A stretch of DNA of 64,000 nt from Lentibacillus kapialis (GTDB lineage: Bacteria; Bacillota; Bacilli; Bacillales; Amphibacillaceae): the NCBI RefSeq assembly GCF_014646635.1, contig NZ_BMNQ01000005.1, forward strand, positions 1 through 64,000, written 5' to 3'. A program made the position numbers and the translations under genes. Below are positions 33,360 to 42,281 of this stretch, piece by piece. The notes under the pieces are model-generated. The model was not told the DNA's origin, did not search any database, and worked only from the letters and a program-made list of their open reading frames with translations. Every line of letters starts with the position of its first letter. The stretch's first letter is position 1.

Positions 33360-34910
33360 CTAAACTGTCACCTGATCATTTGGTATGTGTTTTCCCCACA
33401 CTTTATTCATGATAAAGGCCAAAATAAACAGGAGGGCAGCCCCGACAATGATAGCCAGTACAGGTGATCCCGTGAGACCCACGGTAAGAAATGCTACGAC
33501 GCCGCTGATACCCGCGGTGATTGCATATGGAATTTGGGTATTCACGTGGTCAATGTGGTCGCTTCCTGCCCCTGCCGAAGACAATATTGTTGTATCAGAT
33601 ATAGGAGAACAGTGATCCCCAAAGATGCCGCCACTGAACACAGCAGCAATGGCCAAATACATTGAAATATCCATTGAAGCAGCAAGCGGCATCGCAATCG
33701 GAATCATAATTGAAAATGTTCCATATGATGTTCCTGTCGTAAACGCAACAATCGCACCAATCAGAAAAAGCAGAATTGGAATAATGGAAGATGATGTTGT
33801 CTGCTCAGCAAAATGAACGATATATTCTGCTGTTCCAAGTTCCGTCGTGACACTGCCGATTGACCACGCTAATGTCAAAATGATGTAAACGATCATCATG
33901 CTGCGAAACCCGCTGACAATGATGGACATGGAGTCTTTAAATGAATAAAGCTTTTGCTGCATCCCCATCGCAAGTGCTACAATACCAGCTACAAATGCAG
34001 CAATTAAAATTGACGTTGCCCCATCAGCTTCTCCAAATGCCGTCACAAAACCTTTTTCAGGGTAGCCCCCGGTCCACAGGAACAACGGCGGAATCATCCC
34101 GACCAGTACGATAATCGGCACAATCATGCTACGAATTTTAGGTGTATAACCCTCGGGCATTTCAACATCGGCCATTTGATCATCAGATGGCGGCTCAGTA
34201 TCATCCCGAATGACTTTACCTGAAGTGCGCGCTCGATATTCCGCTTGCGCCATCGGTCCGAAATCCCACTTCAGGAAAACAATAATTCCAACAAGAATAA
34301 TAGCTAAAATAGCATAAAAATTAAATGGAATCGTAAATATATAGGTCATGTATTCCGAGTCGGAAATCCCCATCTCGGTATACTGTGCACCAATCAATCC
34401 CATGACAAACACGACCCATGTCGATACAGGACCTAGCAGACACATCGGAGCAGACGTGGAATCCACAATATAAGCTAATTTTTCACGGGACACACGCATT
34501 TTATCTGTTACCGAACGCATGACACTTCCAACCGTCAATGCATTAAAATAGTCTTCAAAAAATATAATGATGCCAAAAATCATTGTTGAACCTTGAGCGC
34601 CCCTTGGCGTTCTCACCTTGTTGGAAATGGCTTGTGCAATAGCTTGTGCTCCGCCTGTCTTTTGCAAAAATGCAATCAATACACCAAACAATCCGCAGTA
34701 AATCAAAACGGTTGCATTCCATGGATCTCCAACGCTTGGAATAATAAAGTCGCTGAAACTTGCGTACAGCCCCATGAATGGGTTCCAGCCGTACATCATT
34801 GTTGCTCCCAGCCAGACCCCGGCAAATAAGGCAGGGATAACATTTCGGCTGACGAGGGCTAGTACAATCGCTATCACCGGCGGCAAAAGCGAAAGAACTC
34901 CAAAATCCAT
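33360..34910 (-). CDS. Na+/H+ antiporter, NhaC family (second)
   Basis: A 516-residue polytopic membrane protein of Pfam 03553 with 12 or so helices. Motifs: FTTGTSYGTFSIMIPIAMPL, FGDHCSPISDTTILSSAGA, and an N-terminal LLPPVIAIVLALVSRNVIPAL. A hydrophilic loop lies at about residues 230-260. It is closer to the fragment at 54146-54457 than to the antiporter at 24980. ATG 34910 follows AAGGGAG. It is predicted to extrude Na+ or exchange a carboxylate. Confidence 0.88.
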   Translation of the reverse strand: MDFGVLSLLPPVIAIVLALVSRNVIPALFAGVWLGATMMYGWNPFMGLYASFSDFIIPSVGDPWNATVLIYCGLFGVLIAFLQKTGGAQAIAQAISNKVRTPRGAQGSTMIFGIIIFFEDYFNALTVGSVMRSVTDKMRVSREKLAYIVDSTSAPMCLLGPVSTWVVFVMGLIGAQYTEMGISDSEYMTYIFTIPFNFYAILAIILVGIIVFLKWDFGPMAQAEYRARTSGKVIRDDTEPPSDDQMADVEMPEGYTPKIRSMIVPIIVLVGMIPPLFLWTGGYPEKGFVTAFGEADGATSILIAAFVAGIVALAMGMQQKLYSFKDSMSIIVSGFRSMMIVYIILTLAWSIGSVTTELGTAEYIVHFAEQTTSSSIIPILLFLIGAIVAFTTGTSYGTFSIMIPIAMPLAASMDISMYLAIAAVFSGGIFGDHCSPISDTTILSSAGAGSDHIDHVNTQIPYAITAGISGVVAFLTVGLTGSPVLAIIVGAALLFILAFIMNKVWGKHIPNDQVTV

Positions 34911-35137
34911 TTCTTTTTTCTCCCTTCATAAATAATGAACTGCTTATCATAAATATATGTTATATCTTCTCATATTATTTTCATAAATAGAAGACAAAAT
35001 TAATTTTCACTTATATTTCCACTAAACCATAAATTGACACAAAGGTTCTTAATAAGACTTGATCAGCTCTTTATGAAGAACAATTCGTTAACAAATATGT
35101 AGGTTTGCAGCAGTCAATACCACTCATCCGAAGTCAA

Positions 35138-35173
35138 AGAAAAGCCGTTTCAGCTTTCTGAAACGGCTTTTCT
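35138..35173. terminator. Perfect 16-bp bidirectional terminator
   Basis: AGAAAAGCCGTTTCAG (35138-35153) pairs exactly with CTGAAACGGCTTTTCT (35158-35173). It is just past the SASP stop codon. Confidence 0.8.
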
Positions 35174-35193
35174 CCTATTGCATGTCTGAACAA

Positions 35194-35391
35194 TTATTTT
35201 TTGCTTTGAGACATGTCGGATTCGGCTATTTTGATCATACGCTTGACCATTTCGCCTCCCACAGAGCCATTTTCACGTGCAGTTGTATCCGCTCCGGGCT
35301 GGACGCCAAATTCATTTGCAATTTCGTTTTTCATGTTTTCCATTGCATCCTCTGCTCCAGACACCAACAAATCATTTTTGTTTTCCGCCAC
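35194..35391 (-). CDS. Alpha/beta-type small acid-soluble spore protein
   Basis: A 65-residue DNA-binding spore protein. It contains the germination-protease region NEIANEFGV, then TARENGSVGGEMVKRMIKIAE, the conserved second half of alpha/beta SASPs. Such proteins coat spore DNA and protect it from UV and heat. The start is GTG at 35391 after AAGGAGTGATCAGTT. A 9-bp hairpin (GAACAGATG/CATCTGTTC, 35417-35439) lies in the leader. Expression in the forespore under SigG is expected for the family, but I could not mark a convincing SigG promoter. Confidence 0.95.
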   Translation of the reverse strand: MAENKNDLLVSGAEDAMENMKNEIANEFGVQPGADTTARENGSVGGEMVKRMIKIAESDMSQSKK

Positions 35392-35631
35392 AACTGATCA
35401 CTCCTTGTGGGAATTCGAACAGATGCGATTCATCTGTTCACGTGTAGTTTTTAGCAAAGACGAGCCGTTTACCCCTGTTAAAAATTGCAATTGTACGATG
35501 CCTGTCAATGGTTGAACGTGACTTTTTAGTTGGAATGATAAACTTTAACACAGCATCTGCAAAGCATTCTTCGCAAAAATCACATCACTATGCTAGAATG
35601 CTTTTATAATTACATGGACAAGGAGATCAAC

Positions 35632-36414
35632 ATGGCATACAAAATTTTATTTCTTGATATTGATGGAACGATTTTAAAACCGGACCATACATTCTCTGAC
35701 ATGACAAAACAGGCGATCTCTTCAGTCAAAAAGCAAGGGGTCGAGGTATTTTTAGCAACAGGCCGGCCGCTTCATGAAATCGAGGAACTGGCAAAAGAAT
35801 TGGTTGTTGATTCATTTATTGCATACAATGGAGCTTTTGCCAGCTACCAGGGAAAAACAATTGTAAATGAACCGATCCCCTTAAAGAATATGGAGCAATT
35901 TATTGATATTGCTGAAGAAAATGGTCACGAACTGGTTATGTACACACGTGACAGGAATTATTTCACAACCCTTGATCAGCCGGTTATCAAACAATTTATC
36001 GATATATTTGGTCTGAAAAAGAATGAGGCATTCATTCCTGAAATCACGGACAAGATTCTAGGCGCGACAATTCTGAATGCTTCGCCAGAAAAGATACGGC
36101 TGTATGAAATTGAATCCAATGTTCGCCTCTCCCCCGTTCATGTCAATGGAACGGAGGGCACCTATGATATTCTGAGGAAAAATGTCAACAAAGGCCATTC
36201 GGTTGAACAGATTCTCAGCCTTCTCGATATCTCCCGAGCTCAGGCCATAGCCTTTGGTGACGGTATGAACGACAAGGAAATGCTTGATGCTGTCGGTGAA
36301 GGATTTGCGATGGGTAATTCCCATGAAGATCTTTTTCGTTATGCCAAACACAGGACAGCGACTGTTACCGATGACGGAATCGCTTATGGATTGAAGCAGA
36401 TTGGCGTGTTATAA
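35632..36414 (+). CDS. Cof-type HAD-IIB phosphatase
   Basis: A 260-residue haloacid-dehalogenase hydrolase of the Cof/YwpJ type. HAD motif I is FLDIDGTIL (residues 7-15, nucleophile Asp9 and Asp11), motif II FLATGRP, and motif IV GDGMNDKEML near residue 210, with a C2-type cap between. ATG 35632 follows AAGGAGATCAAC. It probably dephosphorylates sugar phosphates or FMN-like substrates; the substrate is not deducible. Confidence 0.9.
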   Translation: MAYKILFLDIDGTILKPDHTFSDMTKQAISSVKKQGVEVFLATGRPLHEIEELAKELVVDSFIAYNGAFASYQGKTIVNEPIPLKNMEQFIDIAEENGHELVMYTRDRNYFTTLDQPVIKQFIDIFGLKKNEAFIPEITDKILGATILNASPEKIRLYEIESNVRLSPVHVNGTEGTYDILRKNVNKGHSVEQILSLLDISRAQAIAFGDGMNDKEMLDAVGEGFAMGNSHEDLFRYAKHRTATVTDDGIAYGLKQIGVL

Positions 36415-36421
36415 AGGAAAG

Positions 36422-36450
36422 ACCGGGCCAATTACAACCCGGTTTTTTTT
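36422..36450 (+). terminator. Terminator after the HAD gene
   Basis: ACCGGG (36422-36427) and CCCGGT (36438-36443) are followed by T8. It stands between the HAD gene and the repeat array. Confidence 0.75.
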
Positions 36451-36539
36451 CTATCATGAGTGCTTTGTGCAGCGGCGTACCACATTTTTTGCCGCCCGAT
36501 GACTCTCGCTTTTCCCGGTCGAACTTTTGCTTAGTCCGA

Positions 36540-36860
36540 TCGCGCGAGGACGGCATGATTTCGCGCGACTCTCCCCGGATTTCGCGCGAGGACAGCATGA
36601 TTTCGCGCGACTCTCCCCGGATTTCGCGCGAGGACAGCATGATTTCGCGCGACTCTCTCCGGATTTCGCGCGAGGACAGCATGATTTCGCGCGACTCTCT
36701 CCGGATTTCGCGCGAGGACGGCATGTTCGCGCGACCCTCTCCGGATTTCGCGCGAGGATGGCATGATTTCGCGCGACTCTCTCCGGATTTCGCGCGAGGA
36801 TGGCATGATTTCGCGCGACTCTCCCCGGATTTCGCGCGAGGACAGCATGATTTCGCGCGA
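36540..36860 (-). repeat. TCGCGCGA array 1: 16 cores at 21-bp pitch
   Basis: The octamer TCGCGCGA starts at 36540, 36561, 36582, 36603, 36624, 36645, 36666, 36687, 36708, 36727, 36748, 36769, 36790, 36811, 36832 and 36853. Every step is 21 bp except one of 19. Spacers alternate between a GGACAGCATGATT type and a CTCTCCCCGGATT type, so the higher-order unit is 42 bp. On the minus strand each core reads TCGCGCGAAAT, matching arrays 2 and 3. It lies between convergent genes. Long open frames across it arise only because 21 is a multiple of 3. Confidence 0.9.
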
Positions 36861-36909
36861 CTCTCTCTGAATAACAAATAAAACTCCGATTACAATTAAC
36901 AGGATACGC

Positions 36910-38061
36910 TCAAAACCTTCCATTTTCTCTACCTTTTTTTAACAAATGCCCTATTAGGTGCATCACTTGCTTAACTTGTTCATAAAGCAAATCTTCAGCC
37001 TGTTCCATGCACGCCTCAAGTGACATCGGTTTGTGAACGATAGAAAAATATCCTGAAAATTTTTCTCTTAGCGTATCCAAGTCGCCATCAAGACTGCCCG
37101 AAATCAAAACAATTGGAACTTGATGTTTTTGTGCAAGAGATGCCACATAACCTGGTGCTTTACCGTAAAGTGTCTGTTCATCACTCTGGCCTTCCCCTGT
37201 CAGAACAAGATCTGCTTCTTGAATTGCTTCCTCAGCATTCATGGCATCCGCTAAAAATTGTGCTCCGGAAACAAGATGACCGCCAACGGCTAATAAGGCA
37301 AAACCCAAACCGCCGGCAGCACCCGCACCGGGTATATTTTTGAATGGCTTTTTGAGCACAGACTCGACTGCCTGCCCGTACCGATTTAAAGCAGAATCAT
37401 AGTGTTCCAATTCTTCTGTCTTCAATCCTTTTTGCGGACCGTAAACATTAGTTGCACCCTTTTCGCCGGATAACGGATTATCAACATCACAGGCAACTTT
37501 TATATCTGCTTCAGCAAGTCTGGAATCAATGTCTTTAAAACTGACACCCGTTACGTCCATCAGGTCTTTACCGAACATTCCGATCTCATGATCATTGGCA
37601 TCCCAAGCTCTCATTCCCAATGCCTTAAGCATGCCGAGACCCCCGTCGTTCGTTGCACTGCCGCCAAGTCCAATCACAAATTTTGTGCAGCCCCGGTCAA
37701 GTGCATCCAGTATGGTTTCACCGATTCCGAAAGTGGTGGTTAAAGCCGGATTTCGTTTATCTTCCGGTACCTGAACGAGCCCCGCAATGCTGGCACATTC
37801 GATAATCGCCGTATTGGTATCAATGATGGCATATGATGATTCAATATGTTCCCCCAGCGGCCCCGTACACCTTATCGTGATGCGCTGCCCTTTAGCTGAA
37901 GCAAGTATGGATTCCAGCGTCCCTTCCCCGCCATCCGCCATAGGCTTCAACATAACTTGAGCATTTTTATCAATTGCATTAACAGCTTTTTTCATAATTT
38001 CTGAAGCTTGAATGGCGGTCAAACTTCCTTTAAACGAATCAGGTGCAACAACGATTTTCAT
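36910..38061 (-). CDS. Glycerate kinase (GlxK/GarK family)
   Basis: A 383-residue kinase that phosphorylates D-glycerate to 2- or 3-phosphoglycerate. Signature blocks: VVAPDSFKGSLTA at the N-terminus, MADGGEGTLE, GLGGSATNDGGLGML near residue 130 and TGEGQSDEQTLYGKAP near residue 290. ATG 38061 follows AAAGGAGAACGTT; a longer frame upstream has no SD. The oxidoreductase gene upstream ends near 38180, about 120 bp away, and may be co-transcribed. Confidence 0.92.
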   Translation of the reverse strand: MKIVVAPDSFKGSLTAIQASEIMKKAVNAIDKNAQVMLKPMADGGEGTLESILASAKGQRITIRCTGPLGEHIESSYAIIDTNTAIIECASIAGLVQVPEDKRNPALTTTFGIGETILDALDRGCTKFVIGLGGSATNDGGLGMLKALGMRAWDANDHEIGMFGKDLMDVTGVSFKDIDSRLAEADIKVACDVDNPLSGEKGATNVYGPQKGLKTEELEHYDSALNRYGQAVESVLKKPFKNIPGAGAAGGLGFALLAVGGHLVSGAQFLADAMNAEEAIQEADLVLTGEGQSDEQTLYGKAPGYVASLAQKHQVPIVLISGSLDGDLDTLREKFSGYFSIVHKPMSLEACMEQAEDLLYEQVKQVMHLIGHLLKKGRENGRF

Positions 38062-38179
38062 AACGTTCTCCTTTTTTAGTATGTGATAGTTAACTCCAAT
38101 ATAATCCAGCATATCACTTGTTTCAATAATATTCTGACGTAACAAACAAATCAAAAAAGGATTCTGACAAGGTCCTTAT

Positions 38180-39166
38180 TCAATCACGTTCACTGTCAAA
38201 AATAATCGCATTGTCATGCCGGACTTTTTCCGTAATAGCAAGCACATCAAAACTGATCCGTTTTAGCTGCTCATACGCTCCCATGTCGCGGGATTCAATA
38301 ATACGGGAAAATTCCCTGACTTCAAAAACCATATTGTTGGGATGGTCATTCGACTGCAGCATTTTTTCTTCTGAAGAATTGTTGTAAACTACTCGGGGCC
38401 TGGCCATGATGCCGGCATTTTCAAACACAAGCATCCCTTTTTCGCCGTGAATTTCACATCTGTTGAAAGATTGAGCTATTTTTGAGCAAAGGATGGTACC
38501 GGTGAATTCAGGATATGTCAATACGAGCGTCCCGCTACCATCCACACCACTGTCCAGCTGCACTGGAAAATATGAAGCGCCGGCCGGTTTGCCAAATAAT
38601 CCAACCGCAAGCGACAGCGCGTACACACCAAGATCCACAAGAGCCCCACCCGAAAATTTGGTCGTAAAAATATTCGGCTCTTCACCCGCTAAATAGTTAT
38701 CATACCGTGATGAATACTGAACATACGGTATAATCATGCTGCGTACATTGCCGATTTCCCTAAGCCCATCCTGCAGACTTTTAAAATTCGGTGAATGCAA
38801 ATTGCGCATCGCTTCAAACAGAAAAACACCATTATCAGCAGCTGCCTTATGAGCCTCCCTCCATTCACGTAAGTTCGAAAATATCGGTTTTTCACAAATG
38901 ACATGTTTTTTCTCATTGAGAAAAGTGACGACATGGTCAAAATGCAGCGAATTGGGTGACGCAATATAAACAGCTTCCATGACATCACTGGCCGCCATTT
39001 CGTTCAAATCTGTGAAGATAAGTTCGACAGCATGTTTATCCGCAAACGCCCCGGCTTTATCTGCTTTTCTCGAATAAACAGCGGCATGAGTTAAGCCTGA
39101 CGATTCTTTTGATGCTTCTATAAACGAATCCGTAATCCATCCGGTGCCGACTGTACCAAAATTCAT
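38180..39166 (-). CDS. Gfo/Idh/MocA-family oxidoreductase
   Basis: A 328-residue NAD(P)-dependent dehydrogenase. The N-terminal Rossmann domain begins FGTVGTGWITDSF, with EKP in HVICEKPIF (about residues 91-99), the family's catalytic lysine region, followed by the C-terminal alpha/beta domain. The substrate, a sugar or inositol derivative, is unknown. The GGGGGACTT-type SD precedes ATG 39166. Confidence 0.88.
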   Translation of the reverse strand: MNFGTVGTGWITDSFIEASKESSGLTHAAVYSRKADKAGAFADKHAVELIFTDLNEMAASDVMEAVYIASPNSLHFDHVVTFLNEKKHVICEKPIFSNLREWREAHKAAADNGVFLFEAMRNLHSPNFKSLQDGLREIGNVRSMIIPYVQYSSRYDNYLAGEEPNIFTTKFSGGALVDLGVYALSLAVGLFGKPAGASYFPVQLDSGVDGSGTLVLTYPEFTGTILCSKIAQSFNRCEIHGEKGMLVFENAGIMARPRVVYNNSSEEKMLQSNDHPNNMVFEVREFSRIIESRDMGAYEQLKRISFDVLAITEKVRHDNAIIFDSERD

Positions 39167-39260
39167 TTTTAAGTCCCCCTAATGGTTATTTTTTGAACAC
39201 GCAGAAAGTAAGCATATCCAATTCTACGTTGCCGTTTATGGACACTATTAAAACAGATCA

Positions 39261-39941
39261 CTAATCATGCAACACACTCACTCTATCAGAGTAACCAACC
39301 ATTACTTCGTCAGCCATGCCAGGGAACAGTCCGCTTTCAACTACACCGGTCAACTGCTTCAATTGGTGATGCAATGCCTTTGGTTCCTGAATGCCACCAA
39401 AGTCGCAATCCAAGATATAGTTACCGTTATCAGATATAAAAACACCATTATCATCATTTCGACGCAGTTTCGCCAACCCCCCCAGTTCAGCGATCCGTCC
39501 GGCGGTCACTTCCCGGCCGAACGGTAAAATCTCAACCGGGAGCATAAAATCTCCAAGCCGGGAAACCAGCTTTGATTCATCAACAATGACGACAAACTTT
39601 CGGGCAGTTACCGCAATTATCTTTTCACGCACAAGGGCACCGCCGCCACCTTTTATCAGATTCCACTGCCCGTCAACCTCATCGGCACCATCAATTGCAA
39701 CATCAACTCTCTGTGTCCTGGAGAAATCCGTTATCGGCACACCATATTCGTTTGCCCATGCCACAGATTGTCCTGAAGATGGAATCCCTTTCACATCAAG
39801 ACCGGCTTTTACGTGTTCACCGAGTTTCCGGATCATCCAGTAAACAGTCGAACCCGATCCCAGCCCGATTGTCATGCCATTTTCAATGTGTGACAGGGAT
39901 GCTTCCCCTGCAAGTTTCTTCGCATTATCCTGATTCGTCAT
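39261..39941 (-). CDS. rpiA: Ribose-5-phosphate isomerase A
   Basis: Interconverts ribose-5-P and ribulose-5-P in the pentose phosphate pathway. The 226-residue protein shows IGLGSGSTVYWMI (residues 26-38), DGADEVDGQWNLIKGGGGAL (active-site Asp and Lys) and VDESKLVSRLG. It is full length. The SD GAAGGAGAGGAACAGGC precedes the ATG. A scrap of RepB-like end sequence (TTTTTTGAACACGCA) lies at 39189-39203 between this gene and the oxidoreductase. Confidence 0.95.
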   Translation of the reverse strand: MTNQDNAKKLAGEASLSHIENGMTIGLGSGSTVYWMIRKLGEHVKAGLDVKGIPSSGQSVAWANEYGVPITDFSRTQRVDVAIDGADEVDGQWNLIKGGGGALVREKIIAVTARKFVVIVDESKLVSRLGDFMLPVEILPFGREVTAGRIAELGGLAKLRRNDDNGVFISDNGNYILDCDFGGIQEPKALHHQLKQLTGVVESGLFPGMADEVMVGYSDRVSVLHD

Positions 39942-40290
39942 GCCTGTTCCTCTCCTTCATCGATTAGTTAAACGGTAGCAGTGTTACTTCCATTCCATCA
40001 TGTTCACCGGTCTGCGTCACGTGATATGCTCTATCCCCACAATGATTTGTTCTTTTATTCCTGCTTTATTAGGGTCTGAGATCTGCAACTGATGACTTCT
40101 ACGTCTCTAATATTTCGCTGTTAAGCAAAAAACCCTGCAAAACGGTACTAAGGACTCTTTACAAAAAAAGGAATTTATATTTATCATTTAATTTAACAGT
40201 TTTCAATCTGGCTGTAATCAATCCGAAATCAAATTGTAAGATTATTTTCTTTAAAAACGGTAATATACCATTATAGAGAGAGCGTATCCT

Positions 40291-40338
40291 ATGGACAGTA
40301 ACAAAAACCGTTTACTATATTTTTTTAGGAGTGATTAG
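40291..40338 (+). other. Possible 15-codon leader peptide before rfbA
   Basis: An ATG at 40291 opens a frame MDSNKNRLLYFFRSD that ends at TAG 40336-40338, one base before the rfbA ATG. Its own SD is weak. It could couple translation into rfbA or be chance. The remainder of the 398-bp gap 39942-40339 shows no gene; it contains AT-rich promoter-like DNA and repeated AAAACGG/AAAACCG words. Confidence 0.2.
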
Positions 40339-40339
40339 C

Positions 40340-41272
40340 ATGAAAGGGATTGTACTTGCAGGAGGAAATGGTACACGGCTCGCTCCCAGCACAAACGGGG
40401 TTAATAAGCATTTGCTCAACGTCTATGATAAACCGATGATTTATTATCCGTTATCTGTCCTGATGCTTGGTGGTATCAAAGATATACTGATCATCAGTAC
40501 TCCGGACGATATGCCGCGTTTCAAGGAAATGCTCGGCGATGGGTCCGCATTCGGCATCAGGTTGCAATATATGGAACAGGTCAATCCGGACGGGATTCCG
40601 GAAGCCTTTATCCTGGCAGAAGATTTTATCGGCTATGATGATGTCACCTTGATTCTTGGTGATAATATATTTTACGGTCAGGGATTTACAACGCTCTTCA
40701 GGAATGCTCTAAAGAATCATCGAAACGCCACAATTTTCGGAAGCCGTGTCAAAGATCCCGAACGCTTTGGTGTTGTTGAATTTGACGAGAATCAAAAGGT
40801 GCTGTCACTTGAGGAAAAGCCGGAAGACCCAAAATCAGATTTTGCAGCGGCAGGATTGTATATTTACGATAACCGTGCGACCCGCATCGCCAAACAACTC
40901 CCCTATTCCGAACGCGGTGAAACAGAAATCACCGACTTGAATAAAGAGTATTTAAAAGGAAATCAACTGGAAGTCCAATTACTGGGCAGAGGGTTTGCCT
41001 GGATGGATGCCGGAACACATGAATCCTTGTTTGAAGCATCCGAATTCGTCAAAATAACCCAGCAGCGGCAAGGATTCAAAATTGCCTGCCTTGAAGAAAT
41101 TGCTTATTACATGGGATATATAAGCAAACAAGAGCTGTATAAAAAAGGTGAGCGAATGAAAAAGACGGACTATGGACAATACTTGATGGAGATTGCCAAC
41201 CGGAAACATTCTGAGCAATACTGGGAAATGATCGACAAAAATCCAATACTGGAGCTGGTGCAGAATGAGTAA
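40340..41272 (+). CDS. rfbA: Glucose-1-phosphate thymidylyltransferase
   Basis: Makes dTDP-glucose from glucose-1-phosphate and dTTP, the first committed step to dTDP-deoxysugars. The 310-residue protein has the nucleotidyltransferase motif AGGNGTRLAPSTNGVNKHLL (residues 7-26), ILGDNIFYG and SLEEKPEDPKS. ATG 40340 follows AGGAGTGATTAGC; an in-frame GTG nine bases upstream falls within the SD. The C-terminal tail is about 20 residues longer than in minimal RfbA proteins. First gene of the seven-gene glycan operon. Confidence 0.94.
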   Translation: MKGIVLAGGNGTRLAPSTNGVNKHLLNVYDKPMIYYPLSVLMLGGIKDILIISTPDDMPRFKEMLGDGSAFGIRLQYMEQVNPDGIPEAFILAEDFIGYDDVTLILGDNIFYGQGFTTLFRNALKNHRNATIFGSRVKDPERFGVVEFDENQKVLSLEEKPEDPKSDFAAAGLYIYDNRATRIAKQLPYSERGETEITDLNKEYLKGNQLEVQLLGRGFAWMDAGTHESLFEASEFVKITQQRQGFKIACLEEIAYYMGYISKQELYKKGERMKKTDYGQYLMEIANRKHSEQYWEMIDKNPILELVQNE

Positions 41273-42281
41273 ATCCCTTCTTGTGACAGGTGGTGCAGGG
41301 TTTATTGCATCCAATTTCATTCACTATATGATGCAGCGACACCCTGACTATCAGATTATTAATATTGATAAACTGACATATGCCGGTTCAGAAGCAAATG
41401 TTCAAGAAAACACCGCTTCCTCCGGTAACTATCAGTTTATCAAAGGAGATATCGCTGATGAACAGTTGGTAAATAACATTTTCACTGAATACGATATCGA
41501 CGGCGTCATCCATTTTGCCGCCGAATCGCACGTTGATCGTTCTATCAATGACGCTAAAGCTTTTATTGAATCAAATGTGCTGGGAACCATTGTACTACTG
41601 CAGGCAGCGCGTGACACTTGGGAAAAGACGGGTGAGCTATCGACAAGACGTTTTCATCAAATTTCCACCGATGAAGTCTACGGAGCACTGGATTTGGAAA
41701 CAAACGAAAAATTCAATGAACAGACACCCTATGATCCGCGCAATCCCTACAGTGCGTCAAAAGCCGGTGCTGACATGCTTGTAAAAAGCTTTGGTCAGAC
41801 ATATGGAATGAATGTTGTCACATCCAGCAGCTCGAACAATTATGGACCGCGGCAACATCCAGAAAAACTGATACCAACAATTATTTCCAATGCCTTGCAG
41901 GGCAAACCGATTCCGTTGTATGGCGATGGAAAAAATGTACGGGATTGGCTTTATGTTGAGGACCACTGCCGGGCAATCGATCTTATTTTCCATGAAGGCA
42001 AGGCTTTGGAAAAATATAATATCGGCGGTGGTAATGAACGGACAAATAATGAACTGACTAGAATAATTTGCGATATTCTTGATCACTTAAAGCCTGAACA
42101 GCACAGTCATAAATCACTAATCACATATATCGGAGACCGTAAAGGACATGACCGGCGATATGCGGTCGATGACAGTAAAATCAGAAATACACTGGGCTGG
42201 AAACCTTTGACGGTATTCAATAATGGACTGAATAAAACAGTAGAATGGTATGTTGACCAATGGGAAAAAGCACCCCTCTGA
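41265..42281 (+). CDS. rfbB: dTDP-glucose 4,6-dehydratase
   Basis: Converts dTDP-glucose to dTDP-4-keto-6-deoxyglucose. A 338-residue extended SDR with GGAGFIASNFI (residues 8-18), STDEVYG with the catalytic Asp-Glu pair, and YSASKAGAD carrying the Y-x3-K dyad. It overlaps rfbA by eight bases. Its product is the substrate expected for the WecE-like transaminase downstream. Confidence 0.95.
   Translation: MSKSLLVTGGAGFIASNFIHYMMQRHPDYQIINIDKLTYAGSEANVQENTASSGNYQFIKGDIADEQLVNNIFTEYDIDGVIHFAAESHVDRSINDAKAFIESNVLGTIVLLQAARDTWEKTGELSTRRFHQISTDEVYGALDLETNEKFNEQTPYDPRNPYSASKAGADMLVKSFGQTYGMNVVTSSSSNNYGPRQHPEKLIPTIISNALQGKPIPLYGDGKNVRDWLYVEDHCRAIDLIFHEGKALEKYNIGGGNERTNNELTRIICDILDHLKPEQHSHKSLITYIGDRKGHDRRYAVDDSKIRNTLGWKPLTVFNNGLNKTVEWYVDQWEKAPL

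Noticed and set aside
36540-36860. CRISPR array
   Set aside because: The repeat is only 8-11 bp, the spacers are 13 bp and recur, and no cas genes are present.
36365-36923. Several overlapping open frames on both strands rich in SREI/RARNP/ARGQHDF repeats
   Set aside because: They lie on the 21-bp noncoding array; because 21 is a multiple of 3, all frames stay open. No SD, and composition is simply the translated repeat.
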